Source: Caldilineaceae bacterium
GTDB lineage: Bacteria; Chloroflexota; Anaerolineae; Caldilineales; Caldilineaceae
Direction of reading: 5' to 3'
Assembly: GCA_026645635.1 (NCBI GenBank)
Contig: JAPKMV010000269.1
Location: forward strand, 1-5,591
DNA: 5,591 nt
Shown here piece by piece: positions 1 to 5,591 of this stretch (the stretch's first letter is position 1; each line of letters starts with the position of its first letter). Below the pieces are notes generated by a model. The model saw only the letters and a program-made list of their open reading frames with translations, did not search any database and was not told the origin of the DNA. The translations under genes were made by a program, and so were the position numbers.

Positions 1-779
<779 letters not shown>

Positions 780-800
780 TCGCTCTGTTGTAGCGGATTG

Positions 801-835
801 GCCGGAGGACAGCCCATGCTGCCTCCGGCTTTTTT
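801..835 (+). terminator. Intrinsic terminator of the ABC ATPase gene
   Basis: A GCCGGAGG / CCTCCGGC stem (801-808 with 822-829) continues through one bulged A into CAGC / GCTG (810-813 with 818-821). It closes on a four-base CCAT loop and is followed directly by six T residues (830-835). It lies 21 bases after the ABC ATPase stop and 35 bases before the sirtuin ATG. This is the classical form of a rho-independent terminator on the + strand and should separate the two genes transcriptionally. Confidence 0.93.
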
Positions 836-870
836 GTCGCAGCAGGGATTGCAGACTCGCTCCCAACCAG

Positions 871-1638
871 ATGGAAACCGATTTCGACCCGATCGAGATG
901 GAGATGCTGCAGCTAGCCACGGCTGCGCGCCTCCTCCGCACCGCCCAACGCATCGCCTGCCTGACGGGCGCCGGCATCAGCGCGGAATCTGGCATTGCCA
1001 CCTTCCGCGACACGCAGACGGGGCTGTGGGCGAACTTCGACCCCATGCAGTTGGCATCGCAGGCGGGATTCAGCGCAGATCCGGGCGTAGTCTGGCGCTG
1101 GTATATGGATCGTCTGCAGCGGGTTCAACAGGCGCAGCCCAACCCCGGCCATCGTGCGTTAGCTGATCTGGAAGCGCGCGTGCACCGCTTCACGCTCATC
1201 ACGCAGAATGTCGACGATCTGCATGAGCGCGCCGGCTCCCGCTCCGTGCTGCATCTCCACGGGCGCATCGACCGCTTTCACTGCAACCGCTGCGGCTTCG
1301 ACCATGCCCTGACGATGCAAGAACGCAGCGCGCCACGGCCGCCCCAGTGCCTCGCCTGTGGCGACTCCGTGCGGCCCAGTGTCGTCTGGTTTGGCGAATC
1401 GCTGCCGGGACGGATTCTCGACCACGCCTGGCGCGCCGCGGAACGCTGCGATGTCATGCTGGTGGTGGGGACGAGCGGTGTGGTCTACCCGGCGGCGCAG
1501 TTGCCGCTGCTGGCGCGCCAGCTTGGCGCGCATCTCATCGAGGTCAACCCGGAGCGCACGGCGCTGAGTGACATGGCCGACGCCTATCTGCAAGGGCCAG
1601 CCGGCGTGGTTTTGCCCGATCTGCTCGAGGCGATCTAA
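871..1638 (+). CDS. NAD-dependent protein deacylase, sirtuin (SIR2/CobB family, probably class III)
   Basis: A complete 255-residue cytoplasmic sirtuin. It removes acyl groups from lysines using NAD+, releasing nicotinamide and O-acyl-ADP-ribose. Visible motifs are the NAD-binding GAGIS (33-37) and ATFRD, TQNVDDLH (111-118), the catalytic His130 in HLHG, a structural zinc site CxxC...CxxC (Cys138, 141, 160, 163), VVWFGESLP (171-179), VVGTSGVVYPAA (198-209) and IEVNPE. Tyr78 and Arg81 form the Y-x-x-R pair that in SIRT5 and E. coli CobB binds acidic acyl groups, so desuccinylase or demalonylase activity is likely beside deacetylation (inference from the family). The length is normal for bacterial sirtuins. 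Start choice: ATG 871 gives the longest frame but has no Shine-Dalgarno. In-frame ATGs at 898 and 904 are also close enough to the conserved core to be real. The gene sits behind a terminator and converges with the DUF2723 gene, so it appears to be transcribed alone. Confidence 0.95.
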   Translation: METDFDPIEMEMLQLATAARLLRTAQRIACLTGAGISAESGIATFRDTQTGLWANFDPMQLASQAGFSADPGVVWRWYMDRLQRVQQAQPNPGHRALADLEARVHRFTLITQNVDDLHERAGSRSVLHLHGRIDRFHCNRCGFDHALTMQERSAPRPPQCLACGDSVRPSVVWFGESLPGRILDHAWRAAERCDVMLVVGTSGVVYPAAQLPLLARQLGAHLIEVNPERTALSDMADAYLQGPAGVVLPDLLEAI

Positions 1639-1767
1639 AAAGATCCCTTTGACGCAGAGCCGCGGAGACGCAGAGGCTCGCAGAGGAAGAACAGCGTAGT
1701 TCTACCGGTGTGTTCTCTGCATCTTGGCGCCGCTGCGTTGAAGTGGGTGGCGGTAGCAGTTTTCACG
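1639..1767. other. Convergent intergenic region between sirtuin and DUF2723 genes
   Basis: Both flanking genes end here: the sirtuin on + at 1638 and the DUF2723 gene on - at 1768. The gap is dominated by the inverted repeat described separately. At its left edge a small GATCT-AAAA-AGATC hairpin (1632-1645) includes the sirtuin stop codon, but no T-tract follows it. No convincing intrinsic terminator with a T-run is visible on either strand, and I see no gene. Confidence 0.6.
1648..1742. repeat. Imperfect inverted repeat made of 'ACGCAGAG'-type units
   Basis: The left arm (1648-1675) is built of GACGCAGAG, CGCGGAG and ACGCAGAG units. The right arm (1715-1742) is the opposite orientation, CTCTGC...GCTGCGTTGAA. 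About 21 of 28 positions pair when the arms are aligned end to end. Between them a small AGAAC / GTTCT hairpin (1688-1692 with 1699-1703) is present. From experience, GACGCAGAG...CGCAGAGG strings are dispersed, multi-copy intergenic repeats in several bacterial groups, including Chloroflexota and cyanobacteria. They create spurious proteins containing strings such as LCEPLRLRG, which does appear here on the - strand. The placement between two gene ends suggests either a tolerated insertion site or a two-way transcription end. Confidence 0.65.
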
Positions 1768-3318
1768 TCACGGCGCGACGGGTCGCAGCCGCCAGAGCGG
1801 GCCAGCCGGCTCCGCAACAAAGCCGGGGAAGGGCGCAGGAGGTCGCGTAAAGTAGATCGGACGCCCGGCCCCGTTGGCCGCGACGACCGCCTTGATTGAC
1901 TCGCCGGCGCCTGGCAAATTGGGGTGCAGATCGCCTTGCAGCCGCCGATACCAGGCAAATTGATAGAGCGGCTCGTTGAGTGGCGCCAGACCCGGCGCCG
2001 CTGCCGCCAGTGTCCTATCCGCCCACGTGCCATACCAGAGGGCAAACGTCTCCTGATCGTTGTAGCTGACGACGATCGCGGCGGGTTCGAGCACGGCCGC
2101 CACCTCCATCAGATATGTCTGGGCGGTGCGATCGGCGGCGGCGGATGTCGCCGTCCACCGTCCGCCGGCCAATGCCACCACGCCCACCAACGCCAAGGCA
2201 GCCAGCGCCAGTTGCGTCCGCGGAAAGCGCGCCCGCAGCCATGTGGCCGTGGTCATCAGCCCTTGCGCCAGCCACAGCGCCATCAACCAGACCACCGGCA
2301 GCAGGTAGATATCGCTGTCGCGCGTGTTGTAGCCCATGGCGTAGACGCTCACGGGCGCCAGCCAGAGCAGGCTAAAGGTGCGCAGCCAGGGCTGCTGCTG
2401 GTCCCAGCGCGCCAGCCCGATCAGCGCCAGCGCCAACCCAACTGGCGTATACTGCGTAGTCAGCACCGACGCCCAGGCAGCCAGCCGGCTCATCAGCGTG
2501 TCGAGCGGTGCGCTGAACAGATAGCCGCGATAGGCTTCGCCGCTGAGTAGCCACCACAGCCCGTCCCACCCGTCGGCGTAGCCCCAGTTGATCGGCGGCG
2601 GGCCGCTGCCTGCGACCAGCACCGTGCGCATGTTGAACAGCGCGGCCAGCGCCAATCCCGCGCCCAACGCCGCGGCGATACGCAGCCAACGCCGCGGACC
2701 CTTCATCTGCACCCACAGCGCATAGACCGCAGCAGGCAGCAGCAAGGCAAAGGTGAGATGGTGGGCCATGCCAAAGGCGATGGGCAGGACGGCGTAGCGC
2801 GCACGGCGCCCATAGACCAGCACCGCCAGCGCCAGCCAGGCCACCCACAGCATGTGCAGTGCGTAGACTTCGGTGATGACAGCCTGCGTCCAGGCCAGTG
2901 GGGTGACGGCCCAGGCCAGGCCCGCCAGCGCCGCCCACAGCCAGCGCCCCCGCTCCTCCGGCAGCAGCCGCCCCGCCACCCAGACGGTCAGCGCCGCGCT
3001 CAGCGCAGCGATCAGCCCGCTGGCAAGGTTGCCGCGCCAGGCCAGGTCACTGCCGGGCAGCAGCGCGCCGGTGAGCGTGAGCCAACCCTGCAGCAAGATA
3101 ACATAGAGTGGATAGCCGGGCGGGTGAGGGACGCCATTGACGACGGCGGCGGCCAGCAGTTCGCCGCCATCTGCGCCCTGATGCAGCCAGGTCAGACCCG
3201 GCGCAGCGGTGAGCCAGTAGAGGGCGAGGGCCACCAGGCCCATGCTGGCCACTGCGGCAAACGGGGCGATGCGCTGCCAGCGGGTGGATACGGGCGCCGC
3301 TGCTGTTGGCGTGATCAC
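1768..3318 (-). CDS. DUF2723 multi-pass membrane protein (GT-C / TMEM260-like)
   Basis: With the GTG start at 3318 this is a 516-residue integral membrane protein. The family hallmarks are GADGGELLAAA (48-58) followed by GVPHPPGYPLY (62-72) in the first external loop, with acidic residues Asp50 and Glu53 where GT-C enzymes place catalytic acids. Further family-like segments are TEVYALHMLW (149-158), PPPINWGYAD (240-249) and GYNTRDSDIYLLP (329-341). About ten hydrophobic segments run from residue 17 to about 388, then a non-membrane C-terminal part of about 125 residues. The eukaryotic relative TMEM260 is reported as a protein O-mannosyltransferase, so a lipid-linked-sugar glycosyltransferase role is likely, but substrate and acceptor are unknown. 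The frame stays open to a TTG at 3354, but those first 12 codons translate the terminator hairpin of the upstream SH3 gene, so I reject that start. ATG 3243 would cut the first membrane segment. No Shine-Dalgarno is visible before any candidate. The gene follows GT2 and SH3 genes on the same strand. Confidence 0.88.
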   Translation of the reverse strand: MITPTAAAPVSTRWQRIAPFAAVASMGLVALALYWLTAAPGLTWLHQGADGGELLAAAVVNGVPHPPGYPLYVILLQGWLTLTGALLPGSDLAWRGNLASGLIAALSAALTVWVAGRLLPEERGRWLWAALAGLAWAVTPLAWTQAVITEVYALHMLWVAWLALAVLVYGRRARYAVLPIAFGMAHHLTFALLLPAAVYALWVQMKGPRRWLRIAAALGAGLALAALFNMRTVLVAGSGPPPINWGYADGWDGLWWLLSGEAYRGYLFSAPLDTLMSRLAAWASVLTTQYTPVGLALALIGLARWDQQQPWLRTFSLLWLAPVSVYAMGYNTRDSDIYLLPVVWLMALWLAQGLMTTATWLRARFPRTQLALAALALVGVVALAGGRWTATSAAADRTAQTYLMEVAAVLEPAAIVVSYNDQETFALWYGTWADRTLAAAAPGLAPLNEPLYQFAWYRRLQGDLHPNLPGAGESIKAVVAANGAGRPIYFTRPPAPFPGFVAEPAGPLWRLRPVAP

Positions 3319-3326
3319 AGGCGATG

Positions 3327-3376
3327 AAAACAAAAACAGGGGAAAGCTGCCCAAACCCGGTGCATGCTTTCCCCTG
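3327..3376 (-). terminator. Intrinsic terminator after the SH3 gene, abutting the DUF2723 start
   Basis: A perfect 11-base inverted repeat CAGGGGAAAGC / GCTTTCCCCTG (3366-3376 with 3337-3347) closes an 18-base loop. Read on the - strand it is followed by TTTTTGTTTT (3336 to 3327). It begins 29 bases past the SH3 stop codon at 3406. The form fits a rho-independent terminator. The DUF2723 GTG at 3318 is only 8 bases beyond the T-tract, so the element also lies where the leader of the next gene would be. It may therefore act as a partial terminator that limits read-through. Confidence 0.88.
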
Positions 3377-3405
3377 TCGATTGTGTGGCAGTCGCTAACA
3401 GGCGC

Positions 3406-4431
3406 CTACCAAAGGACGTCGGTGACGCCAGCCGTCTCGGCTGGGGCTGTCGGCTCCGGCGTCGCTTCGGCGGCGGGTGTCTCCTCACTTGGCGGCGGTG
3501 TCGCCTCGGCGGCCGGTGCGGTGGCTTCTGCCGCCGGGGTCGGCGTCGCCTCAACTGCCGGTGCGGCAGCAGCGTCGGCATCCCCCAACGTCACAAACTG
3601 GGCGCTGACCCAGCCGGCGCCTTGCGAACCGGGAACGCAGCAGACCAGATACCAGTCGCCGGCGGCGTTGGCGCCCTGCACGGTGAAGGTGTTGCCCTGG
3701 CGGAAGCGGCCCACCACCGGCGTCGTGGTGCTCGGCCCCTGGCGGATGTTGAGCGTGAGCACGTTCACCGTGCCGCTGCCCGAACGGGCCACCTCCGCGG
3801 CGGCGACCGTGCCGGTGATCGGGCTGGTGACGGTGCCTGTCGTCGCCAGGCTGTTGGAGACGCTCAGCCCAGCCGCCTCGGCTGCGGAAAAGCTGGGTGC
3901 GATGAACTCGGCGGAGACCCAGCCCGTGCCACCGTTGGCGGTGCAGCAAACGAGGAGCCAGGCGCCGTCCACGTTGCGCGCCAGCACATTGATCGCCGTG
4001 CCGGCGGTCAGGCGACCGATGATCGGAAAGGTGATGGCCGGTCCCTGGCGCACGTTCAGCGTCAGGGCAGTCACCGTGCCGGTGAGGGTGACGGTGCTGG
4101 TCGGCGTCTCTGCCGCTGCTTCGACCGGTGGGGCTTCCGCGGGTGCGGCCTCGGCCGGCGCAGCTTCCGCCGGCGTCTCGCCACCCGCCCCGTCATCACT
4201 GCCTTCCCCACTGCCGCTGTCTGCCGGCGTCGGCGCAGGCGTGGCGGTCGGTGGCGCCGGCGGTGCGGTCGGCGTCGGTGTGGGCACGGTCTGCCCGATG
4301 TTGGCGCCGTCGGCAGCCCAGGCAGGCTGACCGGCAAAGAGCATCACGCCAAAGAGGGCGACCGCTGCAACCGGAATCCAGTAGCGGCGCAGGAGGCGCA
4401 GGGCGTTACCGATAGCTGATGTTTTGTTCAT
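3406..4431 (-). CDS. Secreted protein with two bacterial SH3 domains and Pro/Thr/Ala-rich linkers
   Basis: A 341-residue exported protein. Residues 1-39 form a signal peptide or N-terminal anchor: basic LRLLRRYW, hydrophobic 19-34, then the AWA-A cleavage-like site near 39. A low-complexity Pro/Thr/Ala/Glu linker (about 48-115) contains PTPTPTAPP and repeated PAEAA units. Two SH3_3-type domains follow, about 117-178 and 220-282, each with LN(V/I)RQGP, (I/V)(I/V)GR, W-x-LVCC and GWVSA. They are 102 residues apart and clearly an internal duplication. A second Pro/Glu/Ala/Thr-rich tail (about 283-336) repeats EATP-like units, and the protein ends VTDVLW. Both domains carry adjacent cysteines (162-163, 264-265). 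Bacterial SH3 domains usually bind peptidoglycan or peptides, so an envelope binding role is inferred; there is no enzyme domain. The ATG has a good Shine-Dalgarno that overlaps the stop of the upstream glycosyltransferase, 5 bases away, which implies one operon and likely translational coupling. No sorting signal or lipobox is seen. Confidence 0.9.
   Translation of the reverse strand: MNKTSAIGNALRLLRRYWIPVAAVALFGVMLFAGQPAWAADGANIGQTVPTPTPTAPPAPPTATPAPTPADSGSGEGSDDGAGGETPAEAAPAEAAPAEAPPVEAAAETPTSTVTLTGTVTALTLNVRQGPAITFPIIGRLTAGTAINVLARNVDGAWLLVCCTANGGTGWVSAEFIAPSFSAAEAAGLSVSNSLATTGTVTSPITGTVAAAEVARSGSGTVNVLTLNIRQGPSTTTPVVGRFRQGNTFTVQGANAAGDWYLVCCVPGSQGAGWVSAQFVTLGDADAAAAPAVEATPTPAAEATAPAAEATPPPSEETPAAEATPEPTAPAETAGVTDVLW
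3586..4083 (-). repeat. Duplicated SH3 domain units inside the secreted protein gene
   Basis: The coding stretches for SH3 domain 1 (about 3898-4083) and domain 2 (about 3586-3774) are diverged copies about 306 bases apart. The matching protein anchors are LNVRQGP / LNIRQGP, WLLVCC / WYLVCC and GWVSAEF / GWVSAQF. At DNA level the 'GACCCAGCC' segment near 3606 and 3916 is still shared. Between the copies lies a Ser/Thr/Ala-rich linker of about 40 residues. Confidence 0.8.
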
Positions 4432-4436
4432 GACTT

Positions 4437-5591
4437 CTATCCTTCCAAAGATTGATGGCCGATAACGGCCTTTTCTTCAGGGGCTGTATCGGCGCGGCGG
4501 GTTCGTTCCCAGACCGCGCTCTGGCGCCCCCATAACAGACGCCACATTCCAGCATACACTGCGCAGTTCATAACGCAGAAATAATAGGGAATGTAAAACA
4601 ACTTGATCCGATAATCGGCGCGTTCGGCGACCTGGCCCAGCAGCGCGGCGGCATAAAAGGCACCCTGCCCGGCCAACAACCATCGATAGCGCCACCCATC
4701 CCGCCGCGCCAGCAGGCCGTTAAGCAGCAGGAGCAGCGGCAAGGCCAGCGGCGTGATCGTCCAGCGCAGAACGCGGTGCGAGACATACTGAAAGGTGAGC
4801 CAGCCATGCGCCAATGGGTTCAACAGCCCCGGCATCCTCAGGATGGCCTGGACGCCGCCGCTGGCGTTGCGCACCTTGCGTTTGAATTCCTCCCCGACCG
4901 ACGCCGCGTGACCTTCCAGTGCATACGCGGCCGGCGCATACGCGACGCGATAGCCGCGCCGCGCCACCCGCAGCGACAGGTTGAAATCCTCGATGATCGT
5001 GTCATCGGGCATTTCCTCGTACAACGCCGTGCGCAGCGCAAAGAGTTCCCCGGCCGCGCCGACAACGGTGTACAGATCGGCGTCGAGCTGCTTGAGCCGC
5101 GATTCGTAGCGCCAGTATACACCCTCGCCCACGCCCTCGGCGCCGGCCTGGCTGCCGTAGCGCACCCGCTTTTCACCGGCGACAGCGCCTACCTGCGGGT
5201 CGTCAAAGTGGCGGGTCAGTTCGCGCAGCGCCGCACGGTTGAGGTGCGTGTTGGCGTCGGAATAGACGACGATCGGCGTGTGGACATGGCGCATCGCCCG
5301 CTTGATCGCCGCCAGCTTGCCGCGGCGTTCCGGCGCGTGCAGCACCCGGAGATCGACTCCTGACGGCGTTGGATAGGCAGTGAGGCGGTCCACGGTGGCG
5401 TCGGTGGAGCCGTCGGTCACGAAGATCAGGCTAAGACGGTCGCGCGGATAGTCGAGCGCCAGACAGTTCTCCAGCTTGGCGACGATGTAATCCGCCTCGT
5501 TGTGCGCGGCGATGACCAGCGTCAACGGCGGCAGCGCATCGTCGGCGAGAGGCGGCGGCGCGGGGCAGGGCCGCCGAACGCGCACCAGCAG
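4437..5591 (-). CDS. Family 2 glycosyltransferase with C-terminal membrane segments (5' partial)
   Basis: A processive-type GT2 that would transfer a sugar from a nucleotide donor at the cytoplasmic membrane face, as in exopolysaccharide or glycolipid synthesis. Numbering from the GTG at 5585, the catalytic GT-A domain shows VIAAHNEADYI (24-34), TDGSTDAT (57-64), the donor/metal site YSDAN (108-112), VVGAAGELFALR (174-185), the catalytic-base pair ED in IIEDFNLSLR (199-200) and RKVRNASGG (236-244), which stands where QxxRW lies in cellulose and hyaluronan synthases. Hydrophobic segments follow at about 276-293, 301-318 and 328-350, then a charged tail. The frame stays open past 5585 to the window edge (codons for Leu-Leu), so the true start and probably an N-terminal membrane segment lie outside. 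The substrate cannot be read from sequence. The stop is 5 bases before the SH3 gene, with that gene's ribosome site inside this coding end, so the two are co-transcribed. Confidence 0.93.
   Translation of the reverse strand: MLVRVRRPCPAPPPLADDALPPLTLVIAAHNEADYIVAKLENCLALDYPRDRLSLIFVTDGSTDATVDRLTAYPTPSGVDLRVLHAPERRGKLAAIKRAMRHVHTPIVVYSDANTHLNRAALRELTRHFDDPQVGAVAGEKRVRYGSQAGAEGVGEGVYWRYESRLKQLDADLYTVVGAAGELFALRTALYEEMPDDTIIEDFNLSLRVARRGYRVAYAPAAYALEGHAASVGEEFKRKVRNASGGVQAILRMPGLLNPLAHGWLTFQYVSHRVLRWTITPLALPLLLLLNGLLARRDGWRYRWLLAGQGAFYAAALLGQVAERADYRIKLFYIPYYFCVMNCAVYAGMWRLLWGRQSAVWERTRRADTAPEEKAVIGHQSLEG
4440..4446 (-). promoter_or_regulatory. Shine-Dalgarno of the SH3 gene, overlapping the GT2 3' end
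   Basis: On the - strand GGAAGGA lies 8 bases before the ATG at 4431 and falls within the last codons of the glycosyltransferase, just before its TAG (4437-4439). This decides the SH3 start and supports coupled translation of the two genes. Confidence 0.8.

Noticed and set aside
798..1166. 122-codon + strand frame starting inside the ABC terminator
   Set aside because: Its start lies in the terminator hairpin and most of it is a frame shadow of the sirtuin; Pro/His/Arg-rich and without a domain.
1632..1645. GATCT-AAAA-AGATC hairpin at the sirtuin stop as a terminator
   Set aside because: The stem is only five AT-rich base pairs and is followed by CCCTTT rather than a T-run; too weak to call a terminator.
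1635..2045. 136-codon - strand frame ending in LCEPLRLRGSASKGSF
   Set aside because: It overlaps the DUF2723 3' end in another frame and its C-terminus is the translated dispersed repeat, a well-known source of false proteins.
1924..2550. 208-codon + strand frame antisense to the DUF2723 gene
   Set aside because: Its Gln/Arg/Pro-rich composition is the complement of membrane-protein coding; there is no domain or ribosome site.
3242..4330. Long + strand open frames (362 and 351 codons) antisense to the SH3 gene
   Set aside because: Several frames are open at once because the Pro/Ala/Thr low-complexity coding is GC-rich and has few stops. The translations are Ala/Val/Ser- or Arg/Gly-rich with no domain, and the - strand frame has a signal peptide, two SH3 domains and a Shine-Dalgarno.
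4776..5363. 195-codon + strand frame antisense to the GT2 gene
   Set aside because: It is a shadow of the well-supported GT2 coding sequence on the other strand; no recognisable motif.

Overview
This is a GC-rich bacterial window with five protein genes. Two of them are cut by the window edges. The most likely source is a Chloroflexota bacterium (Caldilineae/Anaerolineae-like). That is an inference from three things: a secreted double-SH3 protein with Pro/Thr/Ala-rich linkers, a neighbouring DUF2723 membrane protein, and a dispersed 'CGCAGAG' type intergenic repeat. No rRNA, tRNA, CRISPR array, insertion sequence or phage gene is visible.

Left part, + strand. Positions 1-779 hold the 3' two thirds of a MalK/UgpC/MsmX-type sugar ABC transporter ATPase. 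It is closed by a textbook intrinsic terminator (801-835). A complete sirtuin follows (871-1638): an NAD-dependent protein deacylase with a four-Cys zinc site and the Tyr-x-x-Arg pair typical of class III (SIRT5/CobB-like) enzymes.

Middle. The 129-base convergent gap (1639-1767) contains an imperfect inverted repeat built from 'ACGCAGAG'-like units.

Right part, - strand, read right to left. A family 2 glycosyltransferase (5' end outside the window) ends 5 bases before a secreted protein with two bacterial SH3 domains, and the SH3 gene's Shine-Dalgarno overlaps the glycosyltransferase stop. A strong hairpin plus T-tract follows the SH3 gene. Immediately behind it comes a DUF2723 multi-pass membrane protein of the GT-C/TMEM260-like type. 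The longest open frame for DUF2723 starts inside that hairpin, so its start is moved here to GTG at 3318.

Functionally, the left genes are central metabolism and regulation (sugar import, lysine deacylation). The right genes look like an envelope glycan or secreted-protein cassette: a cytoplasmic-face GT2, an exported Pro/Thr-rich SH3 protein and a GT-C-like membrane enzyme. One testable idea is that the DUF2723 protein glycosylates the Thr-rich linkers of the SH3 protein. Nothing in the window is clearly a new class of system. The most useful points are the start-codon correction, the hairpin inside a tight gene cluster, the sirtuin specificity motif and the paired cysteines in both SH3 domains.
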